NCBI RefSeq assembly: GCF_033568475.1 | Contig: NC_133122.1 | Span: forward strand, 67,789,442 to 67,853,441 | Origin: Henckelia pumila | Lineage: Eukaryota > Streptophyta > Magnoliopsida > Lamiales > Gesneriaceae | Reading direction: 5' to 3' | DNA: 64,000 nt | Shown: positions 11,645 to 23,576 of the stretch, in pieces | Position numbering within the stretch: position 1 is the first letter of the stretch | Layout of the letters: every line of letters begins with the position of its first letter | Made by a program: the position numbers and the translations under genes | Notes under the pieces: generated by a model | Told to the model about the DNA's origin: nothing | The model's database searches: none | The model's input: only the letters and a program-made list of their open reading frames with translations

Positions 11645-11961
11645 GACAAAACTTTATTTTTTGGTCTTTTAATTTTCTCATTTTGCGATTTTAGTTTAAT
11701 ATTTTATTAAATTTCAGTTTTAGTCCTGTAATTATTTTTTAATTTTTTTAATTAGGTCTTTTTCGTTAGATATACTGATGTGACATTAAATACAAAATAG
11801 CGCCACATCGGTACTGCATTGGTTTTATGTTATTACCAAGTTGGAAAAAGTATTAAGATTACTTAAACAACAAAGATAAGAGATTAAAACTAGGATTTAT
11901 AATATATAGAACCAAAATTGCAAAAAAACAAAACAATAAGACCAGGAAAAACAATTTTCTC
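11645..11961. mobile_element. Mutator-type MITE, 317 bp
   Basis: Terminal inverted repeats of about 50 imperfect bases: the left end starts GACAAAACTTTATTTTTTGG and the right end, reversed, starts GAGAAAATTGTTTTTCCTGG. It is flanked by 9-bp direct repeats ATAAGATAT and ATAAGATTT with one mismatch, the length expected for Mutator-like insertions. No coding capacity. It sits 230 bp past the U-box stop codon and could affect its 3' end. Confidence 0.7.
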
Positions 11962-12105
11962 ATAAGATTTTAGTATCCAAATTATTGGAAGTGGTTTATG
12001 TGCAAATTATTGGTTTTATTTTTTATAATTTAGAAAAAAAAAATTCCCTCCAATTTCTTGTTTCAATTTTTTTATATGTAATCCCACCCACGCACAACGT
12101 GTACG

Positions 12106-12219
12106 TAGAGCCGTGAAAATAGGCCGGCGGGACGGACCAATCTGCAACCCATCAAATTCTATCAGTTGGCGGGGCGGGGCAGGCCAACTCAACGGACCTA
12201 GCCCACTTTGACAACTCTA
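12106..12219. mobile_element. hAT-type MITE, 114 bp
   Basis: Ends are TAGAGCCGTGAAAATAGGC and its imperfect inverse TAGAGTTGTCAAAGTGGGC. Flanking 8-bp direct repeats CGTGTACG and CGTATACG differ by one base; 8-bp TSDs are diagnostic of hAT. The interior is GC-rich (GGCGGGGCGGGG) in an AT-rich neighbourhood. Non-coding. Confidence 0.75.
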
Positions 12220-12227
12220 CGTATACG

Positions 12228-12582
12228 TACCTTAGAGTGAGACCAATATCAGGAAAGTCAAGCTCAATCTTTGATTTTCATTTGGGCAACCATTGAGTTC
12301 ATATTAACATAAGGATAGTACTTTAATATTGAATCCAATTGTTCAAAATTAATTTGAACATATGGGGTTTATAAAAATATATGGACCCATATAACTAAAT
12401 TAAAATTTATTGAACCATTAGCTATAATATCTATATTATATATAAAAACATAGTTTTTGCTATTTTTGGTAAAATCCTGCCAAAAGATTATAGCTAAAAA
12501 TAAAAACTTTTTCTCAAAATGTAATATTAATTATATTTTAATAAAATTGATACTCAATACTTACTGTATTCAATCGTGTACA
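12228..12582. other. AT-rich spacer, nothing recognised
   Basis: No reading frame with known similarity, no repeat ends and no RNA gene were recognised between the hAT MITE and the CACTA end. Confidence 0.4.
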
Positions 12583-13372
12583 CACTACAAAAAAAAAAAA
12601 CGCAGATTAGAGACCGAAAAATCGGTCTCTAGGCGGTCTTTATTTATAGTTAGAGACCGATTAGAGATCGATTTTATCGGTATCAATATTCTTGGTCGCT
12701 AATTGTGAGAGACTCACAACAAGAACCGGTCTTTAAATTAGTGACCGATATTAGAATTTCAGTCTCTAAAATAGAGACCGAATAACAATCGGTCTTTAAA
12801 TTAAAGACCTACGATACCTTATTGGTCTCTAATAGAGAGACTGCAATAAGGAAATCGGTCTCCAATTGACAGACTGATTTACATTCTCGGTATGTACATT
12901 AGAGACTGAATTACAACTACAGTCTTTAAATTAGAGACTGAATTACAACTTCAGTCTCTAAATTGAAGACCCACGATCTACTGCTAGCCTCTTCACAGCA
13001 GCCCAGAACCATACAATATTCACAGTACCTGTGCTGACCAAGATTCACATCAACAAAGAAAATACCAAAATCACAACACAATACTTTCATAAATCAAAAC
13101 AAATATATATTCATAACAACTATTTAAGTATCACAAAACATCCGAAACAAAATATCTCCAAAACACAATGTTCCAAAAAATATTTAATTCATGTATAGAA
13201 AATCAATACAGTACATCAATTTCCAATATTCTTCATATTAAAATCAATCAAGGAATGTAAGAGATTATTAATTGTTTTACCAAAAATTCTTTGTAGTAAA
13301 AATCTTTTTCTTCCTCGTCTAAATGTCCCCAGGTATGCCCAGATTCATACTGTCGTAAATGTACATCTGTGG
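12583..13372. mobile_element. CACTA (En/Spm) element, one terminus with subterminal repeat array
   Basis: Begins CACTACAAAAAAA, the canonical CACTA end. From 12605 to about 12975 follows a subterminal array of short units alternating AGAGACCGA and its inverse TCGGTCTCT, in about ten direct and inverted copies, as expected for transposase-binding sites. The second terminus was not found: TTTGTAGTA near 13290 lacks the last base and lacks a subterminal array. The LTR element at 13373 may have inserted into this CACTA copy. No transposase domain was recognised. Confidence 0.65.
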
Positions 13373-14692
13373 TGTAGTGACTCTGCATGGAATCACCTAT
13401 TAACTGGCAACTAATAGCATGCATTAAACTTTATACATCAAAATACTTAATAGAGTAAAACGTGCGAAAACATAATCCAAAAATTACATATCAGCTTAGC
13501 TAAATAAATCCAGGCTTAATACTATAGTGATACAACCATATCGAAAAACTTAAAATAAACATTATACAGCTAAATCGAATCCTGCTGTATAATTAACTCC
13601 TCAAGGATCCTGCTCCCTAGTCCTGCCTTGAACTACCAGCTCCTTCTATCCTGCGACCTGCCCCGTGGAATAGTTAGTCCAAGATAACAACTAGGACGTG
13701 AGCGCTAACGCCCAGTACATAAACATGAGTAAACATATGTATATAATGCATGGAACATGATGACTGGTAAATGGTCATCTGAAAAGTCATGCTCAGTACC
13801 GGCGCCACATGAGTGCAGCCACCACGCGGATCAACCTCTGGGTGCAACCACACTCGTCTAGTACACCAGAGTAGTCAGACAAACATGTCCCCGCTGTCGC
13901 GGTACTCTCAGTGACAGACCATCGAGTATAGAGCTGAGCGGCTCTATAATCAGGTATAACAAGGCATAGGCTCAACGTGTATATGCACATGACATATGAA
14001 TAAGGAAGACGATAAATCATATATCATGTCATATAATAATGCCAAATAAATGCAACATATAAACATGTATACTCGCTGGAAATCTCAGTCAATGTGTACG
14101 TACCTCTAGGCTAGTTCAAGTAAAGTAGGATCCTAGGTTCCAAGCCTAAATTCAAAAGTTCACCGTATCACTACACAAGTTTTATAAGTCTTAACTAAGC
14201 TAATAAGTACTCCCAAAACTTAAATAGATTCCCAGACCATACCTTCGTCCGTAGAAAGCCCTTTGATTTCGCTGACTCTCGATGTCTATAACAACTTCTT
14301 TGTTATTCCAGAATCTTACTATTACCGATAGGGCCCTCAAGTGTATAACTCACACTATAGAACTGAAAAAGGAAACGCGGAATTCGTATTTCAAAATGAA
14401 CTCCGGAGACCCTTATTTATAGCCAAAATTTCCGGAAACGAACGTTGCGTCCGTTCGGGTTCGTTGCGTCCGTTCCTGCATGTCTGACACTTGTCGAAAC
14501 TCGTAGCTTAGTCATCCAGCCACCTCATGTCTGCCTGTATCTCAAGGTTTGTTGCGTCCGTTCGAGTAACGTTGCGTCCGTTCTGCCCCTCGATCGTTGC
14601 GTCCTTTCGCCAACGAAAGCTCCATTCTCTTACTTATCTTTTTAGTTTTGATTAATCATGTAATTACTTAAATTGAGATCCGGGTTACTACA
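13373..14692 (-). repeat. 3' LTR of the 13.4-20.7 kb chromovirus
   Basis: 1320 bp, same length as its partner, ending with inverted TGTAGT/ACTACA. Carries the U3 motif array and TATA box on the minus strand (14413-14610). Confidence 0.95.
14413..14610 (-). promoter_or_regulatory. U3 motif array AACGGACGCAACG and TATA box
   Basis: On the minus strand the motif GAACGGACGCAACG occurs about five times with minor variants (plus-strand CGTTGCGTCCGTTC near 14441, 14462, 14549, 14570 and 14594). The array is directly upstream of CTATAAATAAGG at about 14413-14424. A matching array occupies the other LTR at about 20445-20615. Probable enhancer; function is inferred from position. Confidence 0.55.
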
Positions 14693-14705
14693 TTCTCCCC
14701 ACCTT
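14693..14705 (-). promoter_or_regulatory. Polypurine tract
   Basis: Minus-strand AAGGTGGGGAGAA abuts the 3' LTR and is the expected plus-strand primer tract. Confidence 0.8.
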
Positions 14706-14796
14706 TAGATATTTCTCCCGCGAAAGAAAATCTAAAGCAGTAATCATAATGAAACATCAAACTTATGTCTTATTACAAAAACTGTAATTACATCTT

Positions 14797-17700
14797 TTAC
14801 ATGATAATCAAAGTAAAAGCAAACAACTCAGGATATTCTGCTCGCATACGGTTCTCGGTTTCCCAAGTTTCTTTTTCAACGCCTCGGCGCTGCCACTGTA
14901 CCATCACAAGTGGTATAGTTTTGTTCCGAAGAACTTTCTCCTTCATGTCTAGAATACGGAGTGGTCGTTCAACAAAAGACAAATCTGGCTCTAGCTGAAC
15001 ATCAGTAGACTGAATAACATGAGATTCATCAACTATATACTGTCGAAGTAATGACACATGAAAAAAATCATGTATATTGGAAAGAGATGACGGTAACGCC
15101 AAAAGATAAGCAACATCTTCAATCTTCTCCAGTATCTGGAAAGCCTCAATGAAACGAGGTGACAACTTGCCTTTCACACCAAATCTCATCACCTTCCTGA
15201 AAGGTGATACTCGTAGGAATGCATATTCACCAGGCTCGAACTGAAGTGGCCTGCGGTGACTATTGGCGTAACTGGCTTGCCGATCTTGAGCAAATTTGAT
15301 CCTCCGCTTGATCAAATCTACCTTGTCTACAATCTGCTGTACCAACTCAGGACCCTCGACTTGTCGTTCCCCGATTTCATCCCAGAATAACGGAGTACGA
15401 CATCGTCGACCATACATTGCTTTGAAAGGTGCCATATCAATACTACGATGATAACTGTTATTGTAGGAAAATTCGATCAAAGGTAAATGATCCTGCCAAG
15501 ATAAGCCAAAATCCATGACAGAAGAACGTAGCATATCCTTCAGCGTACGAATAGTGCGCTCTGACTGCCCATCAGTCTCCGGATGATATGCAGTGCTTAA
15601 ACTCAGAGTGGTACCCAACGCCTGCTGAAAACTACCCCAGAAACGTGAGGTAAATCGCTGGTCTCTATCACTTACTATGCTCAGTGGAACCCCATGTAAT
15701 CGCACTATCTCCTGGATGTATAAGCGTGCCATGTGATCATAAGAATATTCTCGGTTGTAAGGAATGAAATGTGCTGATTTCGTCAAACGGTCAACAACGA
15801 CCCAGATAGCATCACACTGACGTGAAGTCAAAGGCAAGTGGGTGACAAAATCCATAGTCACGTGCTCCCACTTCCATTCGGGAATCTCAAGATTCTGCAG
15901 TGATCCACCTGGTTGTCGGTGTTCAGCCTTGACCTGTTGACAAACCAAACATCTTGAAACAAATTGATATACACTCCGCTTCATCCCTTTCCACCAGAAT
16001 CTGGTTCGCAAGTCCTTATACACTTTCATGCTTCCAGGATGAATAGACAATCGACTCCTGTGAGCTTGAGATAGAATATCATTCCTGAGCTCCGCAATAT
16101 CAGGTACAACCACTCGATTTGATAAGTACAATAAACCATCTGCTTGAAAATGGAATCCAGATATATTAACCCCATTGGCTAGACGTGCCAAACGTTGAGT
16201 CTTAACATCAGATATCTGAGCTTCTCTGATCCGGGAATACAATGATGGCTCAGATAATATAGTATACAAACTAATTCCATTTCTTCCTTTCTTGTGCTTG
16301 AGTGTAAAACTCAATGAACAACACTCCTGAACCATATGAGATATTTCACTAGTCTGAAGTGCAGAAAGTCTCACCTGCCGACTCAAGGCATCAGCAGTAA
16401 GATTCGCAGAACATGGATGATATTTGATTTCACAATCATAATCCTTCAGAAGATCCATCCAGCGTCTCTATCGCATATTCAACTCCGCTTGAGTGAATAA
16501 ATACTTCAGACTTTTGTGATCCGTGAATATCTCAAATTTCTCGCCATAAAGATAATGCCTCCAAATCTTGAACGCAAATACAATGGCGGATAACTCGAGA
16601 TCATGCACTGGATAATTATTCTCATGTGTCTTCAACTGTCGAGAAGCATAGGCAATAACATGTCCATGTTATGTTAGAACACATCCTAACCTCTGGCTAG
16701 AGGCATCAGTATAGACAACATAACCTCCCGATCCAGAAGGTAGAGCTAGCACTGGTGTAGTAGTAAGACGTCTACGCAGCTTGTAAAATGACTCCTCACA
16801 ATCCGAGGACCATATGAAGGCAACATCTTTCCGTGTAAGCTGTGTAAAAGGTCTGGCCAACTCTGAAAAATTCTCGATGAACCGATGGTAATAACTCGCT
16901 AGACCCAAGAAACTACGAATTTCAGCAACCGTCGTCGGACGAGACCAGTTCAGCACTGCCTCTATCTTACTAGGATCAACAGATATTCCTTCACTAAAAA
17001 TCACATGACCGAGAAACACTACCCGATCAAGCCAAAATTCTTACTTGCTCAATTTTGCATACAGCTGCTTCTCTCGTAACGTCTGCAACACAATTCTCAG
17101 ATGCTGTGCATGCTCATCCTTGTCATGAGAATAGAAAAGAATATCATCAATGAAGACGATGACAAATCTATCCAGATATTCTCGAAATACCTGATTCATC
17201 AAATTCATAAAGACTGCCGGTGCATTCGTCAAACCAAATGGCATAACCAGAAATTCATAATGCACGTATCTGGTCCTAAAAGCAGTCGTAGAAATATCTG
17301 ATTCTCGTACCCGCATCTGGTGGTATCCAGATCTCATATCTATCTTAGAGTAGACAGAAGTACCCTGTAATTGATCGAACAGATCATCAATTCGTGGCAA
17401 AGGATACTTATTCTTGATGGTGACACGATTCAACTGCCTGTAATCAATACATAATCGCATTGATCCATCCTTCTTCTTAACAAGTAACACAGGTGCTCCC
17501 CACGAAGAAACACTCGGACGAATATATCCCTTATCAAGCAGGTCCTGCAACTGCTGTTTCAATTCCCTCATCTCTGACGGTGCCAGACGATAAGGTGCTC
17601 GGGATATAGGCGTAGTTCCAGGTATTAGATCAATACCAAATTCAACCTCTCGAACAAGAGGAAAACCAGGAATCTCATCAAGGAATACATCAGAAAACTC

Positions 17701-19266
17701 GCTGACAATCGATAGCTGATCAATACCCAAACTACTCGTGGACATATCAACTGCATAAATGAGGTATCCCTCCCCACCTGAGTCTAAGACATGACATGCA
17801 TTCAGAGCCGATATAAGTGGCATCGGAAATAGCATACCCTCACCATAAAAGTACCAGCTATCACCCTCATCCGGATGAAACTGTACCAGACGTTGATAAC
17901 AATCCACAGTAGCGTGATACAAAGTCAGCATATCTATTCCCAAAATACAATCAAAATCTGCCATCGCTAGAATCATTAGATTAGCAGACAACACGTGACC
18001 CTCAAACTCTAGAAGGCAACCCATCACTAGACGCTTAGTTACTACCTCCTGCTCCAGCGGAGTAGATACAACTAAATCCATATCTAATGATACATAAGGT
18101 AATCTATGTTTCTTAACAAAATGACTAGAAATAAAGGAATGTGATGCTCCAGTATCAATTAAGACAAGTGCAGGAATACCACATAACAAAAAGGTACATG
18201 CCAACATGCGATCCCTTCCTTCAGTAGCCTGATCCTGAGACAGAACAAACACCTGCCCTTGAGTCTGTGGACGGTAACCAGAAGAACTCTGTGGTGCTGG
18301 CTGCTGATGTGAAAAAGTAGAAACCTAAGATCCAACCTGTGATCCCGATCCACTAGCAGAACCCATACGCTGAGGACAATCTATCCGCAGATGTCCCTGC
18401 TCACCACAAATATAACAAGCACCAGTAGCTTTCCTACATGAAGCTGCAGGATGCTTCCCACCACAGTGGCTGCAAAACTTCTCCTTCTTCTTCTTCTTCC
18501 CAAAGCGGAATGTACCTCGTGAGCCATGAGAACCAGACGAATTAGTAGGAGTAGAAGAAGATATAGGTCCAGATTGCACAACAGATTGAGCCCTAGGCCC
18601 AAAAGATCCACTAGGCTGTTCTGGCATCATCAACAGTGCCCGTCTATTGCTGTTCTCCACTTGACGGCAACGGTTCACCAAAGTCTCATAAGATGTCGGA
18701 TTATCACATACGACAACTTGTGAGTAGATATCTTGATTCAGGCCTTGCAGAAAGATATCATACTTGGACGCATCACTGTCATTGATATGAAGACTAAAAG
18801 GTAACAGATCAAGAAATCGTTGCTGATATTGATCAATAGTCATTGATCCTTGCCTCAGAGTCAGCAACTCCATAGATCGTGTCTGTCGAATAGCTGGAGG
18901 AAAATACAGTTTCTAAAACTGCAGACAGAAATCCCCCCAAGTCACCTGTCCTCTCTCCGTACGTGCCTGAGTAGCTTTGGCATCCCACCATAAGCGTGCT
19001 CGATCCTCTAGAACAAATTCTAGAACTTTCAGCTTCTGCTCCTCAGTGTAATCGAAAGCTCGAAACGCACTTTTGAGTTTAGACATCCAACCTCTTGCCT
19101 GTTCAGGATTCTCGCCTCCCACCAAGGGTTTTGGTCCTACTTGCATGAACTTATTGATAGAGTAGCGACGTCTACCCTCATGAGGACGATATCAATCATC
19201 ATGATGGCAATGATGACAATGATGACCACCTCTCTGGCCAACACTACCGTGACTCTCGCCGGCCAT
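14797..19266 (-). pseudogene. gag-pol polyprotein pseudogene with chromodomain
   Basis: A single frame of about 1,489 codons starting at ATG 19266 and ending at 14797. Order: gag with CCHC knuckle (CYICGEQGHLRIDC, about 18417-18376), protease ([12 protein letters not shown], near 18156), RT ([10 protein letters not shown], near 17154), RNase H ([11 protein letters not shown]), integrase with zinc finger, WVVVDRLTKSAHF, SDRDQRF and TDGQSERTI, and a chromodomain (RILDMKEKVLRNKT...VQWQRRGVEKETWE) at the C-terminus. Normal role: capsid, reverse transcription and integration. The frame is never shifted but is cut by stops at 19194-19192, 18915-18913, 18327-18325, 17043-17041, 16671-16669 and 16470-16468. 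Five of them are one C-to-T change from Gln or Arg codons. Confidence 0.95.
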
Positions 19267-19360
19267 ATCCTGGAAAGAATTGCACATTAAAATCCCAAAT
19301 GCACAAGAATTACTCAAGACTAAACTAAATCCCAAGTACTAATTTCCAAAATCTATGTAT

Positions 19361-19372
19361 GCTCTGATACCA
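19361..19372 (-). promoter_or_regulatory. Primer binding site, tRNA-Met type
   Basis: Minus-strand TGGTATCAGAGC four bases inside the 5' LTR border at 19377. Confidence 0.9.
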
Positions 19373-19376
19373 AAAA

Positions 19377-20696
19377 TGTAGTGACCTTGCATGGAATCAC
19401 CTACTAACTGGCAACTAATAGCATGCATTAAACTAAATACAACAAAATACTTAACAGAGTAAAACGTGCGGAAACATAATCTAAAAATTACATATCAGCT
19501 TAGCAAAATAAATTCAGGCTTAATATTGTAGTGATACAACCATATTGAAAAACTTAAAATAAACATTATACAGCTAAATCGAATCCTGCTGTATAATTAA
19601 CTCATCAAGGCTCCTGCTCCCTAGTCCTGCCTTGAAATACCAGCTCCGTCCATCCTGCGACCTGCCCCGTGAAATAGGGTGTCCAAGATAACAAATAGGA
19701 CGTGAGCGTTAACGCCCAGTACATAAACATGAGTAAACATATGTATATAATGCATGCAACATGATGACTGGTAAATGGTCATCTGACAAGTCATGCTCAG
19801 TACCAGCGCCACATGAGTGCTGCCACCACGCGGATCAACCTCTGGGTGCAACCACACTCGTCTAGTACACCAGAGTAGTCAGACAAACATGTCCCCGCCG
19901 TCGTGGTACTCTCAGTGACAGACTATCGAGTATAGAGCTCAGCGGCTCTATAATCAGGTATAACAAGGTATAGGCTCAACGTCTATATGCACATGACATA
20001 TGAATAAGGAAAACGATAAATCATATATCATGTCATATAATAATGCCAAATAAATGCAACATATAAACATGTATACTCGCTGGTAATCTCAGTCAATGTG
20101 TATGTACCTCTAGGCTAATTCAAGTAAAGTAGGATCCTAGGTTCCAAGCCTAAATTTAAAAGTTCACCGTATCACTACACAAGTTCTATAAGCCTTAACT
20201 AAGCTAATAAGTACTCCCAAAATTTAAATAGATTCCTGAACCATACCTTCGTCCGTAGAAAGCCCTTTGATGTCGCTGACTCTGGATGTCTATAACAACT
20301 TCTTTGTTATTCCAGAATCTCACTATTACCGATAGGGCCCTCAAGTGTATAACTCACACTATAGAACTGAAAAAGGAAACTCGGAATTCGTATTTCAAAA
20401 TGAACTCCGGAGACCCCTATTTATAGCCAAAATTTTCGAACACGAACGTTGCGTCCGTTCGGGTTCGTTGTGTCCGTTCCTGCATGTCTAACACTTGTCA
20501 AAACTTGTAGCTTAGTCGTCCAGCCACCTCATGTCTGCCTGTATCTCAAGGTTCGTTGCGTTCGTTCGAGGAACGTTGCGTCCGTTCTGCCCCTCCATCG
20601 TTGCGTCCGTTCGCCAACGGAAGCTCCGTTCTCTTACTTATCTTTTTAGTTTTGATTAATCATGTAATTACTTAAATTGAGATGCGGGTTACTACA
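19377..20696 (-). repeat. 5' LTR of the 13.4-20.7 kb chromovirus
   Basis: 1320 bp, about 94% identical by eye to 13373-14692. Followed on the plus strand by TGTGG, the target duplication. Transcription of the element would start in this LTR. Confidence 0.95.
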
Positions 20697-20749
20697 TGTG
20701 GACATTTAAACTTTTTAATTTAATAGATTAAGTGTATATAAATATATAT

Positions 20750-21848
20750 ACATTCATATGTTTAAATTTCATAGATTTCTTTGATTTCTCAAATATTATT
20801 ATAAAACGATAATAAAAATAATTATAAACTTAACATACAAATTTTTCAACTGTGCAAATCTTAAATTAAAAAAAAATATCAATAATTAATTAATAAAATT
20901 TAAAACACAAGATATATGTTAACAAAATGTAAATAATTTACCAAACAATCACAAAATTTCAGCATTCCAAAAACAGAATTATTTATTTTCAACACAATAT
21001 TTATACATTGTAAAACTTACCAAATATAATATTTCATAATTTGACTTACAAAATTCGAGTGATTTAAGAATAATGATGTCAATTGTTAAAATTAAAATAA
21101 ATAAATAAATTAAATCCTACAAAAAATATAAATTCTAATTTACCATAATATACTGTAATTAAAATCAACACGTATATTTACATCCATATTAACAATGAAT
21201 ATTATATACATATATCATTAATTAAATTTACATTCCAAAACATGTAATAATAATTTCACATAAAATTCCAAAAAAAAAAGAGTTAATTTCGGCAGAAGTC
21301 CAATCATATTTTATATACATTCATATATTTAAATTTCGTAGATTTATTTGATTTCTCAAATAATATTATAAAACGATAATAAAAATAATTATAAACTTAA
21401 CATACAACTTTTTCAATTGTGAAAATCTTAAATTTTAAAAAAATTTATCAATAATTAATTAATAACATTTAAAACACAAGATATATGTTAACAAAATGTA
21501 ACTAATTTACCAAACATTTAAATACAAATTTTTCAAAGGTGCACATACCATAATATATGCTTTCCTAAATTAACCGACCATTCAAACTCTAAAACTAAAG
21601 AGTATAAATTATAATTTACAATAATATGCATTCATAATCTTTGCTTTCCAAAATAATTAAAAATCAACCTTTAAAATAAATAAATAAAATGTGTGTCAAT
21701 TGTTTTATACCATCACAAAATTTCAGCATTCCAAAAACATAATTATTTATTTGCAGCACAATATTATACATTGTAAAACTTACCAAAGATAATATTTCAT
21801 AATTTGACTTACAAAATTCGAGTGATTTAAGAATAATGTCAATTGTTA
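20750..21848 (+). repeat. Two interleaved direct-repeat pairs in AT-rich DNA
   Basis: About 190 bases at 20750-20945 recur at 21319-21510 (sharing ATAAAACGATAATAAAAATA), and about 135 bases at 20949-21085 recur at 21712-21848 (sharing AAAATTCGAGTGATTTAAGA). Both pairs are roughly 93-95% identical by eye. The order A-B-A'-B' suggests a segmental duplication followed by divergence or insertion. Confidence 0.7.
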
Positions 21849-22688
21849 GAACAATCCTAGGATTTAATTTAGTTAAAAAAATTGTAATTCAATTTGTGGA
21901 TAAATTATTAATATATGGTAAATCCACCAAAATTTGAGCCAATAGATTATTATATCATTCACAGAACATTTTGCATATATGGTAAATCTACAAAGTTTGA
22001 TGAATATATTAATAATTTAATAATTTATCCACCAAAGATCGATTTTCAATTTTAAAAATATATTATTCCACACCACTACTTTTTTTCTTCACCGAGCCAG
22101 CCAAGGGTTGGGAATTTTGAACAGATGGAAAACTATGATCCCACATCAGAAGATCATATTCTAAGATGGTGCCTCTCCCGCATAAATAATCACTGAAGCT
22201 ACACGAAAATAATGCAGCTGCGCATTGAGCACAAAGCGAACTATTCTTTCGCCTTTTACTAAAGAATACCGTGTGCTCGTTGCAATTATAGCAGCATACA
22301 TTATTTTTTTGAGGGTTCTATAGAAAACCCAACATAACAGTTAATGTTTTTTAATCCGTCAGCAATTAATATCTGGCAATTTTTATTTTTAAATCTTATA
22401 ATTAAAATTATAATATAATATAATATAATATGATACAATTTGCTAATATATTTTATGTTAATTAAAAATTATGCATGTAAATCTGAATGATTTTAGTAAA
22501 CCTTGATGATGTAATGACCGATAAGGGCATTATTTTGCATGGTAAATCTACAAAGTTTTATCCACAAATTGAATTACAGATATTACCAATTTTTGGTTCA
22601 ATTTTTGAAATTGATTGAATTGGATGTTATCAGTAATTTTTAATTTCAATTAAATTTTTTGTACATATATGTAAAAATTTCTGCAAAT

Positions 22689-22689
22689 C

Positions 22690-22769
<80 letters not shown>
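22689..22769. repeat. (TA)n-(TAA)n microsatellite
   Basis: About 40 bases of TA followed by about 13 TAA units. Confidence 0.95.
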
Positions 22770-22770
<1 letters not shown>

Positions 22771-23536
22771 TATCATTTTTCTGTTTAAATATTTAAATTT
22801 GATTGAATGATATTAATAATTTATAATTTCTGCTAATTTTATAGATATTGTTTGTTAGTTGGTCATGCTAATTTTAATTTAGTTAAAAAAAAATTGGTTT
22901 TCGCTTTTACTTACAAAAACATTTAGTTAAGAGAAGATTAGTTGGATCATTAGACCGTAATTATAAAAAAATTTCCTTAGACAATTTATTCCAGTAAATT
23001 TATGTTGAATATAAATTATTGTTGTCATTTTACTTAGCATGGAAACGTTTATCTTCTGAACTTTTATTCTCATTGTTTCATTTAGATTTGGTTATATTTA
23101 TTTCTAAAATTTTATATTGTAAATATTGAAACGGAAAATATGTATTTGGAAGCTAGAGTCTCTGAACGGTGTAATTTACGTGATTCATTTAATGTGTTGT
23201 TGCCAACATCAAAATCTCCTTTATGTGACATCACAAATGGTATGATTTTTTTAAAATTCCATGAAGTTGTTTTTCGTATTTGTCTAACTTGACTAATTAT
23301 ATTTATTTCTTTTTAACATTGGTACATGCAGCTGCTTCCAGTTTAATGGACATAAATTATTCTTTTCAAATACCTAGCAGCTCAACTGCAAATATATTAT
23401 AGATAATCGATTTAACGATTGATGATGATCTTCTCTCCACTGTTAAGAGCGTTGAAAAACTGACGTCTGTTCATCAAGGTAATATTTTTTTATTAAATAT
23501 ACATTTTTTTTTAAATTTTAATATATTATTTTTGAG

Positions 23537-23576
<40 letters not shown>

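Larger units (their letters stand above)
13373..20696 (-). mobile_element. Complete Tekay/Del-like chromovirus (Ty3/gypsy), 7.3 kb
   Basis: Two 1320-bp LTRs (13373-14692 and 19377-20696), TG...CA ends, tRNA-Met-type primer site at 19361-19372 and a purine-rich tract at 14693-14705, all on the minus strand. Perfect 5-bp target duplication TGTGG at 13368-13372 and 20697-20701. The internal gag-pol includes a CCHC knuckle, aspartic protease, RT, RNase H, integrase and a C-terminal chromodomain, which places it with the chromoviruses. LTRs differ by about 6% by eye, so it is not a recent insertion. Six in-frame stops make it non-autonomous. Confidence 0.95.
20702..23139. other. AT-rich region with internal duplications, no gene recognised
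   Basis: Mostly above 75% A+T with only short reading frames. It contains two pairs of direct repeats and a microsatellite, listed separately. A more GC-rich stretch at 22080-22300 has no recognised similarity. It may be 5' Helitron sequence or old transposon debris; a Helitron 5' TC end was not identified. Confidence 0.4.

Noticed and set aside
13287..13298. TTCTTTGTAGTA as the second CACTA terminus
   Set aside because: The final base does not match CACTA and there is no inverted subterminal array beside it.
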